The position numbers and the translations under genes were made by a program. 11,197 bases of DNA, from NCBI GenBank assembly GCA_900553255.1, contig USCI01000076.1, forward strand, positions 1 to 11,197, read 5' to 3'. Within the stretch, counting starts at the first letter, position 1. Each line of letters starts with the position of its first letter. The notes under the pieces are model-generated. The model worked only from the letters and a program-made list of their open reading frames with translations. It was not told where the DNA came from and did not search any database. Source of the stretch: an uncultured Oscillospiraceae bacterium (GTDB lineage: Bacteria; Bacillota; Clostridia; Oscillospirales; Acutalibacteraceae). Below, one piece after another: positions 5,107 through 11,197 of this stretch.

Positions 5107-6032
5107 GCTGCTTCCTTGGGCTGGATACCAGCAACTATACCACCTCCGCCGCGTTGTATGACACCGAAACCGGGCAGATGATCCAGGTCAAGCGGCTGCT
5201 GCCGGTGCGGCAGGGTGAGCGCGGGCTGCGGCAGAGCGACGCGCTGTTCCACCACGTGCGGCAGCTTCCGGACATTCTGGAGGCGCTTTATGCCGGGGAG
5301 GAGCTGCCGGTGGACGGCATTGCGGCCTCCGACCGGCCGCGGGAGGCGGAGGGTTCCTACATGCCCTGCTTTCTGGCTGGCTCTGGCGCGGCGCGTCAGC
5401 TCGGTACGGCACTGCACCGGCCGGTGCGCTTTTTCACCCATCAGCAGGGCCATGTGGCGGCGGCGCTGTTCGGTGCCGGCTGCACCGAATGGGCCGGGGC
5501 ACCCTTCCTGGCGTTCCATGTATCCGGCGGCACTACCGACGCGCTGCTGGTGCGTCCCGACCGGGAACGGCTGCTCACCTGTGAGACGGTGGGCGGCTCG
5601 CTCGACCTGAAGGCCGGGCAGCTCATCGACCGGGTCGGGGTGATGCTGGGACTGTCCTTTCCGGCGGGCCCTGCTCTCGAGGCGCTTGCGGCCGGAGCGG
5701 ACGGCGTAAAGGAGCCGCGCGCGGTGCTGCGCGGCAGCGACTGCCATCTGTCCGGCGTGGAAAACCAGTGCCGCACGATGCTGGACAAGGGTGTGCCGCC
5801 GGCCGAGATCGCGCGGTTCTGCCTGCTGAGTGTGCTGGCCGCCATCGATGGCATGACGGCGGCGCTGCGCAGGACGTATGGGCCGCTGCCGCTGCTGTAC
5901 GCCGGCGGCGTGATGGCCAACCGCTTGCTGAGAGCGGAGCTGGAAAAGCGGCACGGCGGACGTTTCGCTCCGCCGGAATATTCAGCCGACAATGCGGCCG
6001 GCATCGCCTGGCTTGGTGCGATGACCGCGTGA
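5103..6032 (+). CDS. TsaD/Kae1-family paralogue (peptidase M22-type, ASKHA fold)
   Basis: A 309-residue cytoplasmic protein with the fold of TsaD (YgjD/Gcp), the ATP-dependent enzyme that makes t6A in tRNA. Visible landmarks are the phosphate-binding start CFLGLDTSNYTTSAAL (3-18), the metal-site motif HQQGH (113-117), SGGTTD (141-146), LIDRVGVMLGLSFPAGP (174-190), YAGGVMANRLLR (266-277) and SADNAAGIAW (294-303). H113, H117 and D296 match the three metal ligands of TsaD. It differs from true TsaD by length (about 335-345 usual), by DTSNYTTS in place of the ETSCDDT-type opening, by SGGTT in place of SGGHT and by FPAGP for YPGGP. I therefore call it a paralogue; a canonical tsaD is probably elsewhere. 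Genes of this type beside nusB and xseA are, from memory, often seen in Clostridia. The function is not known, and older names such as O-sialoglycoprotein endopeptidase should not be trusted. Start GTG 5103 overlaps the nusB stop. Confidence 0.8.
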   Translation: MSCFLGLDTSNYTTSAALYDTETGQMIQVKRLLPVRQGERGLRQSDALFHHVRQLPDILEALYAGEELPVDGIAASDRPREAEGSYMPCFLAGSGAARQLGTALHRPVRFFTHQQGHVAAALFGAGCTEWAGAPFLAFHVSGGTTDALLVRPDRERLLTCETVGGSLDLKAGQLIDRVGVMLGLSFPAGPALEALAAGADGVKEPRAVLRGSDCHLSGVENQCRTMLDKGVPPAEIARFCLLSVLAAIDGMTAALRRTYGPLPLLYAGGVMANRLLRAELEKRHGGRFAPPEYSADNAAGIAWLGAMTA

Positions 6033-6069
6033 AAGCAAGACAAATCCACGGAAAAGGAGGTGCCGCCGG

Positions 6070-7254
6070 ATGAAAGTGATTTCGGTCAGTCAGCTCAATC
6101 GCTATGTCAAATCGCTGCTGGAAGGCGACGCCAACCTCGCGGCGGTATACATCGGCGGCGAGATATCCAACTTTACCAACCACTACAAATCCGGGCATCT
6201 GTACATGTCCTTAAAGGACGAGGGCGCGGTGGTCAAGGCGGTGATGTTCCGCGCCTACGCCTCCAAGCTGGCCTTCACGCCGGAAAACGGGATGAAGGTG
6301 ATCGTCAGGGCGCGGGTATCGCTGTACGAAAAGGACGGCGCGTTCCAGATTTATATCGAGGAGATGCAGCCCGACGGAGTCGGCGCGCTGCAGATCGCGT
6401 TTGAACAGCTCAAGAAAAAGCTGGCGGCGGAGGGGCTGTTTGAAGCCTCCCGAAAAAAGCCTCTGCCGCGGTATCCGGCGCGGGTTGGGGTGATTACCTC
6501 ACCGACCGGTGCGGCGGTGCGGGATATTTTCAACGTGCTCGGCCGGCGGTTCCCGCTCGCGCGGGTGGTGTTCACCCCGGTGCTCGTACAGGGCGAGGGC
6601 GCGCCGGCACAGCTGGTTGCCGCTCTGCGCCGCTTTAACGAGACAAACGCGGCAGATGTGCTTATCATCGGCCGCGGCGGCGGCTCCATCGAGGAGCTGT
6701 GGGCCTTCAACGACGAGACGGTCGCGCGGGCGGTGGCGGCGTCCCGGATTCCGGTGATCTCCGCCGTGGGGCATGAAACCGACTTCACCATCTGCGATTT
6801 TGTGGCAGATCTGCGCGCGCCCACCCCTTCTGCGGCGGCGGAGCTGGCGGTGCCCGACCAGCATCAGCTGGCGGCGCGGCTGACCCAGTTATACGGGGCG
6901 CTGCGGCAGTCCGCGCTGCACCGTGTGGAGGTTGAGAACACACGGCTTGCGTCAATTCGGGGCAAGCGCTGCCTGGCCACCCCGCTGTTTTATGTGGAGG
7001 AGCAGGGGATGCGCCTCGACTATTTTGTACGGCGGTTTGCGGCGGCGGCACGGGTGCAGACCAGCCGGGCCGAGGGGCGGTTGTCCGCTGCGGCCGGCAA
7101 GCTCGACGCGCTCAGCCCGCTGAAGGTGCTTTCGCGCGGCTACTCGATTGTTTACAAGGACGGCGAGGTGCAGCATTCGGTGGAAGGCATCCGTTCGGGG
7201 GACAAGCTCTCCCTGCGGCTGTCCGACGGCCGGATCGAGTGTACGGCCGACTGA
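6070..7254 (+). CDS. xseA: Exodeoxyribonuclease VII large subunit
   Basis: A 394-residue protein. Residues 1-100 form the N-terminal OB-fold (ISVSQLNRYVKSLLEGD, then VYIGGEISNF and GHLYMSLKDEGAVVKAVMF). The catalytic domain follows, with ITSPTGAAVRD (142-152), GRGGGSIEELWAFND (201-215), SAVGHETDFTICDFVADLRA (231-250) and PTPSAAAEL. A shortened helical arm and the C-terminal SPLKVLSRGYSIV (about 349-361) complete it. XseA with several XseB subunits degrades single-stranded DNA from both ends to oligonucleotides and acts in DNA repair and mutation avoidance. It is shorter than the E. coli (456) and B. subtilis (448) proteins; the loss is in the coiled-coil arm. ATG 6070 has a near-perfect AAAAGGAGGTG (6052-6062) upstream, the strongest ribosome binding site in the window. 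In B. subtilis folD lies just before it; here folD is absent. Confidence 0.97.
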   Translation: MKVISVSQLNRYVKSLLEGDANLAAVYIGGEISNFTNHYKSGHLYMSLKDEGAVVKAVMFRAYASKLAFTPENGMKVIVRARVSLYEKDGAFQIYIEEMQPDGVGALQIAFEQLKKKLAAEGLFEASRKKPLPRYPARVGVITSPTGAAVRDIFNVLGRRFPLARVVFTPVLVQGEGAPAQLVAALRRFNETNAADVLIIGRGGGSIEELWAFNDETVARAVAASRIPVISAVGHETDFTICDFVADLRAPTPSAAAELAVPDQHQLAARLTQLYGALRQSALHRVEVENTRLASIRGKRCLATPLFYVEEQGMRLDYFVRRFAAAARVQTSRAEGRLSAAAGKLDALSPLKVLSRGYSIVYKDGEVQHSVEGIRSGDKLSLRLSDGRIECTAD

Positions 7255-7350
7255 TTTTACAGAGGTTTCGGACGGAACCGGGCGGTGGAGAGGGATTTCC
7301 GCCGCGCCGCGTATCCGGACGAGAAACCGGGAAAGGATAGAGTGCATACG

Positions 7351-7608
7351 ATGGCAGAGGAATGGACGTTTGAAAAGGCGATGACCCGGCTTGAGCAGAT
7401 CGTGGGGATACTGGAGAGCGGGCGGTGCACGCTGGACGATTCCCTCAAGCTGTTTGAGGAGGGGACCAAGCTGACTGCCTACTGCTCCAAGGCGCTCAAG
7501 ACGGCGGAGCAGAAAATTGTTAAGCTGACCGCCGCGGAGGAGCCGCAGCGCGAGGAGGAGCCGGCGCTTACCGCGCAGGCGGATTCGCGTGACCTGGCGG
7601 CGGAATAA
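7351..7608 (+). CDS. xseB: Exodeoxyribonuclease VII small subunit
   Basis: An 85-residue, highly charged helical protein. WTFEKAMTRLEQIVGILESG is the signature N-terminal helix, followed by LDDSLKLFEEGTKLTAYCSK and LKTAEQKIVKL, which together make the XseB helical hairpin. The last about 24 residues (EEPQREEEPALTAQ onward) are an acidic tail. XseB binds along the coiled-coil arm of XseA and is needed for nuclease activity. The frame is open from 7285, but homology starts at MAEEWTFE, so the start is ATG 7351; GTG 7342 (three codons earlier) is possible, since AAAGGA at 7332-7337 lies 4 bases from it and 13 from the ATG. The 96 bases between xseA and xseB contain no convincing gene or terminator. 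Confidence 0.93.
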   Translation: MAEEWTFEKAMTRLEQIVGILESGRCTLDDSLKLFEEGTKLTAYCSKALKTAEQKIVKLTAAEEPQREEEPALTAQADSRDLAAE

Positions 7609-7613
7609 CGGTC

Positions 7614-7635
7614 GTCCCGGCAGCAGCCGGCGGAC
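7614..7635 (+). other. Intergenic hairpin between xseB and ispA
   Basis: GTCC (7614-7617) and CGGC (7618-7621) pair with GCCG (7626-7629) and GGAC (7632-7635) around an AGCA loop and a two-base bulge. There is no T-run, so it is not an intrinsic terminator. A role in mRNA processing or stability is possible; chance pairing in GC-rich DNA is as likely. Confidence 0.3.
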
Positions 7636-7657
7636 GGAAAGGCAGTGAAAAACGGGA

Positions 7658-8551
7658 ATGGAATTGTATTCACAGCATATGCAGGCGCATCTGAAGGCAG
7701 TGGAGGAAGCGCTGCCGCAATACCTGCCGGCCTCCGGCGGGCTGCAGGCGGTGGTCGAAGAGGCGATGGGATACGCCTGCGCGGCGGGCGGCAAGCGGCT
7801 GCGGCCGGTACTGCTGCTGGAGTTCTGCCGTGTCTGCGGCGGGCGGACCGCACCGGCACTGCCATTTGCCTGCGCGCTCGAGATGATCCATTCCTATTCG
7901 CTCGTACATGACGATATGCCCTGCATGGACAACAGCCCGCTGCGCCGCGGGCGGCCGTCGGTCCATGCGGCATACGGTGAGGATATGGCGCTGTTGACCG
8001 GCGACGCCTTGCTTAACCGCGCGTTTGAGACGATGCTTGCCCCGGGAAACGGGGAAGGCATCCCGCCGCAGACGGTGCTGCGCGCGGCGTTTGTGCTCGC
8101 GGACGCCGCCGGCATCCGCGGTATGGTCGGCGGGCAGACCATTGACCTGCAGTATGAACACCGGCAGGCCGATCTTGCGGTGCTCGAGCAGCTGCAGGCG
8201 GGCAAGACGGCGGCGCTGATGATTGCGGCCTGCGAAATGGGCGCACTGCTCGGCGGCGGATCACCGGAACAGGTGGAGGCGGCCCGGCGGTTCGGCCGCG
8301 AGGTCGGCCTGTGCTTCCAGATCGTGGACGACATACTGGATGTGACCTCGACGGCACAGACTCTCGGCAAGCCCACCGGCGGCGATGCGGCACTCGCTAA
8401 GAATACCTATGTGTCGCTGCTCGGGCTGGAGGGTGCGCGTCAGCTCGCTGGGCGGCGTACGCAGGAGGCGCTTGCGGCGCTGGATATCTTCGGTGATGCG
8501 GCGCAGGAGCTGCGCGGGCTGACCACCGCGCTGCTGGAGAGGGAAAAATAG
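7658..8551 (+). CDS. ispA: Farnesyl diphosphate synthase (short-chain polyprenyl synthase)
   Basis: A 297-residue trans-prenyltransferase. The order of motifs is complete: GGKRLRP (44-50), the first aspartate-rich motif DDMPCMD (85-91) followed by NSPLRRGRPSVH, LLTGDALLN (112-120), the VGGQTIDL segment, LQAGKTAALM, the second aspartate-rich motif in FQIVDDILD (D224, D225, D228), and GKPTGGDAALAKNTYV. The two-residue insert in the first motif and a tyrosine five residues before it (SYSLVHDD) are the bacterial type-II farnesyl diphosphate synthase pattern, which predicts a C15 product from IPP and DMAPP. Product length cannot be proved from sequence. It supplies farnesyl diphosphate for undecaprenyl carrier lipid and quinone-type side chains. 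Start ATG 7658 has only a close CGGGA or a distant GGAAAGG ahead; ATG 7679 is an alternative. Same gene order as B. subtilis (xseA-xseB-ispA-dxs), apart from the inserted PAP2-like gene. Confidence 0.95.
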   Translation: MELYSQHMQAHLKAVEEALPQYLPASGGLQAVVEEAMGYACAAGGKRLRPVLLLEFCRVCGGRTAPALPFACALEMIHSYSLVHDDMPCMDNSPLRRGRPSVHAAYGEDMALLTGDALLNRAFETMLAPGNGEGIPPQTVLRAAFVLADAAGIRGMVGGQTIDLQYEHRQADLAVLEQLQAGKTAALMIAACEMGALLGGGSPEQVEAARRFGREVGLCFQIVDDILDVTSTAQTLGKPTGGDAALAKNTYVSLLGLEGARQLAGRRTQEALAALDIFGDAAQELRGLTTALLEREK

Positions 8552-8587
8552 GGCAGGAAAAGCGTATAGGGAAAGGCTTGAAATGCG

Positions 8588-9067
8588 ATGGTTTTAATAC
8601 GGGATTTTCTGGCGAACCGCGTGCTGTTCGCTGCGGCGATCGCCTGGATGTGCGCGCAGGTGCTTAAAATCGTGCTGACCCTGATTACCACAAAGAAGTT
8701 CCGCGCGGAACGGCTCTGGGGGGCGGGCGGCATGCCGAGCGCGCATTCCGCCATGGTGTGCAGCCTGACCATTGCGATTGCGCGGTTTGAAGGGGTAAAT
8801 TCCGCCACCTTCGCGCTCGCGGTGATGTTCGCTTTCGTGACAATGTACGACGCGATGGGGGTGCGCCGGGAAACCGGAGAGCACGCCAAGCTGCTCAACA
8901 AATACGTAAACCGGCTCGAGCGTGAGGATGCTGACGTTGACGGGGACGGCGTCCCGGACCGGCAGGTCGAGGAGATCGAGCTCAAGGAATATATCGGCCA
9001 TACGCCGCTTGAGGTGCTCGGTGGCGTACTGCTCGGCATTTTGGTGGGAATCCTGATACCGGCGTGA
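8588..9067 (+). CDS. Divergent PAP2-family membrane protein (DUF212, YuiD-like)
   Basis: A 159-residue membrane protein. Membrane segments lie at about 12-32, 53-66, 73-88 and 141-158. Signature motifs are WGAGGMPSAHSAMVCSL (44-60), MYDAMGVRRETGEHAKLLN (86-104) and ELKEYIGHTPLEVLGG (131-146). They correspond to the phosphatase motifs of PAP2/acid-phosphatase enzymes, in diverged form. The serine and histidine of PSAHSA and the RR of GVRR are present. A lipid- or polyprenyl-phosphate phosphatase role is plausible from the family and from sitting between ispA and dxs, but it is unproven. The loop at 112-128 contains DADVDGDGVPD, which looks like a calcium-binding DxDxDGxxD motif and is not present in the B. 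subtilis YuiD sequence as I recall it. GGGAAAGG (8569-8576) is the ribosome binding site, 11 bases upstream. It starts 36 bases after ispA. Confidence 0.9.
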   Translation: MVLIRDFLANRVLFAAAIAWMCAQVLKIVLTLITTKKFRAERLWGAGGMPSAHSAMVCSLTIAIARFEGVNSATFALAVMFAFVTMYDAMGVRRETGEHAKLLNKYVNRLEREDADVDGDGVPDRQVEEIELKEYIGHTPLEVLGGVLLGILVGILIPA

Positions 9068-9095
9068 CGGCATCGGCACGCCGCAGGAAAGCGAG

Positions 9096-10961
9096 GTGAA
9101 CCCTTTGCCTGAGGAATCGTATCTGGCACGCATCCACTCCCCGGAGGATCTCCGGGATCTCAATAAAAAGGAGCTGCCCGCGCTGTGCGAGGAGCTGCGG
9201 GAAACCCTGATCCGCACGGTGTCCCACACCGGCGGGCATCTGTCCTCCAACCTGGGCGTGGTGGAGCTTACGGTGGCGCTGCACCGGGTGTTTTCCCTGC
9301 CGCACGACTGCATCGTCTGGGATGTGGGGCATCAGTGCTATGTCCACAAGCTGCTCACCGGACGGGCGGACCGTTTCGATACGCTGCGCACCGAGGGCGG
9401 GATTTCCGGCTTTCCCCGGCCCTGCGAAAGCGATTACGACTCGTTCATTGTGGGGCACAGCAGCACCTCGATCTCCGCCGCCAACGGCATCGCCAAGGCC
9501 AAGGCGCTCAGCGGCGACGACGGCTATGTGGTGGCGGTCATCGGCGACGGTGCGCTGACCGGCGGGCTGGCCTACGAGGGTCTGAGCAACGCCGGGCGCA
9601 GCAGCGACAGGCTGATCGTGGTGCTCAACGACAACCGCATGTCCATCAGCCGCAACGTCGGCTTTATGGCCCGGCATCTGACCCATCTGCGCTCCCGCGC
9701 GCGCTATGTGCGTTTTAAAAACCGCTTTGGGCGATTTCTCAATCATGTGCCGCTGATCGGCAAGCCGGTCAACCGGCTGCTGATGTCGGCAAAGGCGAGC
9801 TTAAAGGCTATGATCTACCACAGCAGCACGATGTTTGAAGAGATGGGGTTTTATTATCTCGGACCGGTGGACGGCCACAACCTCGACGACCTCATCCGGG
9901 CGCTCAAAACCGCCAGAAGCATCGGCAAGCCGGTGGTCCTGCACACGGTCACTATCAAGGGGCAGGGATATTCCTACGCCATGAACAGCCCCGACCGCTT
10001 CCACGGCGTATCCGGCTTCGATGTGGTTACCGGCAAAACGCCGGCGTCCGCACCGAGCTTTTCCTCGGTGTTCGGCGAGGCGGTTTGCGAGCTGGCGGAA
10101 GAGGATGAACGCATTTGTGCGATTACGGCGGCGATGAAGAGCGGCACCTGCCTGCAGGATTTTGCTGCCCGCTTTCCGGAGCGCTTTTTTGATGTCGGGA
10201 TTGCGGAGGAGCACGCGGTTACCTTTGCCTCCGGTCTGGCCAGGGGCGGCAGGCTGCCGGTGTTTGCGGTTTACTCTACCTTCCTGCAGCGCAGCTATGA
10301 CCAGCTGCTCAACGATACGGCGATCCTCGGCAGCCATATTGTGCTGGCGGTGGACCGCGCCGGCATTGTGCCGGACGACGGGGAAACCCATCAGGGTATT
10401 TTTGATGTGCCCTTCCTGACCACCATCCCGGGCACCACGATCTATGCGCCGGCGTCGTTTGCGGAGCTTAAGGTGTATCTGCGCAGGGCGCTGTTGGATA
10501 CGCCGGGCATCGCTGTGGTGCGTTATCCCAAAGGGGGAGAACTGCCCGGCCTGCCGGAGATGCCGGCTGAAGCGAAGCCGTATACCCTGCTCAGGGCCGA
10601 AGGGGCGGATACGCTGCTGGTGACCTACGGACGCATTTTTGCCAATGCGGTGCAGGCGGCGCAGGAGGCGGCGGAAAAAGGGCGGCAGGTATCGGTGCTC
10701 AAGCTCGGACAGATCCATCCGCTCGATTCGGGTTGTATTCAGGCGGCTTCCGGCTATCGCCGGGTTCTCTTTTTTGAGGAGGGCAGCCCGGCCGGCGGGG
10801 TTGGCGAGCATTTCGGCACGCAGTTGTCGGCGCGGCATTATGCCGGTGACTACCGCATCCACGCGGTGGAGCCGTTTGTCTCCACCTGCAAGACCGAGGC
10901 CGGCCTGCGTCACGCGGGCCTGGATGTCGACGGCATGCTGCGGGCCATCGAGACGGATTGA
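9096..10961 (+). CDS. dxs: 1-deoxy-D-xylulose-5-phosphate synthase
   Basis: A 621-residue, essentially full-length DXS. It condenses pyruvate and glyceraldehyde 3-phosphate using thiamine diphosphate to start the MEP isoprenoid route (and to feed thiamine and pyridoxal synthesis). Landmarks are SHTGGHLSSNLGVVELTVAL (43-62) with the active-site histidine, WDVGHQCYVHKLLTGR, GHSSTSIS, the thiamine-diphosphate motif GDGALTGG (150-157) through LNDNRMS (N178-S183), YLGPVDGHN, the catalytic-glutamate segment DVGIAEEHAVTFASGLA (E371), VYSTFLQRSYDQ, and DRAGIVPDDGETHQGIFD. GTG 9096 has AGGA seven bases ahead. TTG 9105, three codons later, sits behind GAGGTGA (9093-9099) and is an equally good start, so the N terminus is uncertain by three residues. 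Found 28 bases after the PAP2-like gene; with ispA it forms an isoprenoid pair. Confidence 0.97.
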   Translation: MNPLPEESYLARIHSPEDLRDLNKKELPALCEELRETLIRTVSHTGGHLSSNLGVVELTVALHRVFSLPHDCIVWDVGHQCYVHKLLTGRADRFDTLRTEGGISGFPRPCESDYDSFIVGHSSTSISAANGIAKAKALSGDDGYVVAVIGDGALTGGLAYEGLSNAGRSSDRLIVVLNDNRMSISRNVGFMARHLTHLRSRARYVRFKNRFGRFLNHVPLIGKPVNRLLMSAKASLKAMIYHSSTMFEEMGFYYLGPVDGHNLDDLIRALKTARSIGKPVVLHTVTIKGQGYSYAMNSPDRFHGVSGFDVVTGKTPASAPSFSSVFGEAVCELAEEDERICAITAAMKSGTCLQDFAARFPERFFDVGIAEEHAVTFASGLARGGRLPVFAVYSTFLQRSYDQLLNDTAILGSHIVLAVDRAGIVPDDGETHQGIFDVPFLTTIPGTTIYAPASFAELKVYLRRALLDTPGIAVVRYPKGGELPGLPEMPAEAKPYTLLRAEGADTLLVTYGRIFANAVQAAQEAAEKGRQVSVLKLGQIHPLDSGCIQAASGYRRVLFFEEGSPAGGVGEHFGTQLSARHYAGDYRIHAVEPFVSTCKTEAGLRHAGLDVDGMLRAIETD

Positions 10962-11004
10962 GGCGGCGTTTACAGGAATGACGGACAGGGCGGGAGGCAA
11001 AAGC

Positions 11005-11197
11005 ATGCCGGAAAAGGAACGCAGGCGGCTGGATGTGGAGCTTGTGCGCCGGGGACTGGCGGAGAGCCGCAGCAAGGCACAGGAGATGCTGGCGGCCGGC
11101 CTGGTGACGGCAGACGGCCGTCCCGCGGCGAAAGCGTCTCTGCCGGTGTCCGACGAGACGGCGATTGCCTGTTCCGGCGAGCCGCGGTATGTCGGCC
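11005..11197 (+). CDS. tlyA: TlyA-family rRNA 2'-O-methyltransferase, 3'-truncated by the window edge
   Basis: Only the first 64 residues are in view. They form an S4 RNA-binding domain: RRLDVELVRRGLAESRSKAQ, EMLAAGLVTADGR, then the strand region ending GEPRYVG, which in TlyA/YqxC proteins leads into SRGG and the FtsJ/RrmJ-type methyltransferase domain. TlyA methylates the 2'-OH of cytidines in 16S and/or 23S rRNA; the old name hemolysin A is misleading. dxs followed by tlyA is the order in B. subtilis (dxs, yqxC) and in many Clostridia, where ahrC/argR and recN come next. ATG 11005 has GGGAGG (10992-10997) 7 bases ahead. An earlier in-frame ATG at 10978 has its AGGA only one base away and is unlikely. 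The methyltransferase domain cannot be checked here. Confidence 0.9.
   Translation, partial: MPEKERRRLDVELVRRGLAESRSKAQEMLAAGLVTADGRPAAKASLPVSDETAIACSGEPRYVG

Noticed and set aside
4824..5954. A 376-residue open frame on the minus strand opposite nusB and the TsaD-like gene
   Set aside because: GC-rich coding DNA commonly leaves long antisense frames. The protein has low-complexity Arg/Gln/His composition and no recognisable motif, while the + strand genes are clear.
7255..7350. Possible longer xseB start or a small gene between xseA and xseB; weak GGCGG/CCGCC inverted repeat at 7281-7303
   Set aside because: Residues encoded from 7285 do not resemble XseB, and the repeat has only five pairs with a 13-base loop and no T-run.
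9801..11075. A 424-residue open frame on the minus strand opposite dxs and the start of tlyA
   Set aside because: Shadow of the dxs reading frame. It is rich in Arg, His and Gln, has no family resemblance, and crosses the boundary of two well-supported + strand genes.
1..11197. Search for CRISPR arrays, insertion sequences, tRNA or rRNA genes, and frameshifted genes
   Set aside because: No regularly spaced repeats, transposase motifs, tRNA-like cloverleaf or rRNA segments were noticed by eye, and every assigned gene is intact apart from the two cut by the window ends.

Overview
The window is a GC-rich chromosomal segment of an endospore-forming member of the Firmicutes. The gene content and order (spoIIIAB-AH, then an Asp23/YqhY gene, nusB, xseA, xseB, ispA, dxs, tlyA) is the conserved chain known from Bacillus and the Clostridia. 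High GC, the short clostridial-type SpoIIIA proteins, a clostridial-looking TsaD-like gene behind nusB and a YuiD-like gene before dxs point to the class Clostridia, most likely an Oscillospirales/Ruminococcaceae-type gut anaerobe. That placement is inference. Every gene is on the + strand, and no mobile element, tRNA, rRNA or CRISPR array was seen.

Region 1 (1-3939): the spoIIIA sporulation operon, entered inside spoIIIAB (spoIIIAA lies upstream of the window) and running unbroken through spoIIIAC, AD, AE, AF, AG and AH. The genes are tightly packed: AD/AE share an ATGA and most gaps are below 60 bases. The products form the mother-cell half of the SpoIIIA-SpoIIQ channel ('feeding tube') that spans the space between mother cell and forespore during engulfment. 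A possible sigma-E-type promoter lies inside spoIIIAF, ahead of spoIIIAG-AH.

Region 2 (3940-4665): a regulatory island around one small gene. It holds a probable terminator for the spoIIIA operon, an unexplained 36-base dyad, a good vegetative promoter (TATAAT at 4056-4061), a roughly 110-base leader with a terminator-like hairpin just ahead of the ribosome binding site, the Asp23/YqhY-family gene, and a strong terminator. The gene therefore looks like its own transcription unit. accB and accC, which precede yqhY in Bacillus subtilis, are absent.

Region 3 (4666-11197): a housekeeping run. nusB overlaps a gene for a TsaD/Kae1-fold paralogue. Then come xseA and xseB (exonuclease VII), ispA (farnesyl diphosphate synthase), a divergent PAP2 membrane protein of the YuiD type, dxs (first step of the MEP isoprenoid pathway) and the start of tlyA (S4-domain rRNA methyltransferase), which runs off the end. 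ispA and dxs supply isoprenoid precursors, and the PAP2-like protein between them could act on a polyprenyl or lipid phosphate. folD, which lies between nusB and xseA in B. subtilis, is missing and the TsaD-like gene sits in that place.

No wholly new system is evident. The points most worth a second look are the attenuator-like leader of the Asp23 gene, the calcium-binding-like DxDxDGxxD loop in the PAP2-like protein, and the short TsaD paralogue with altered signature motifs.
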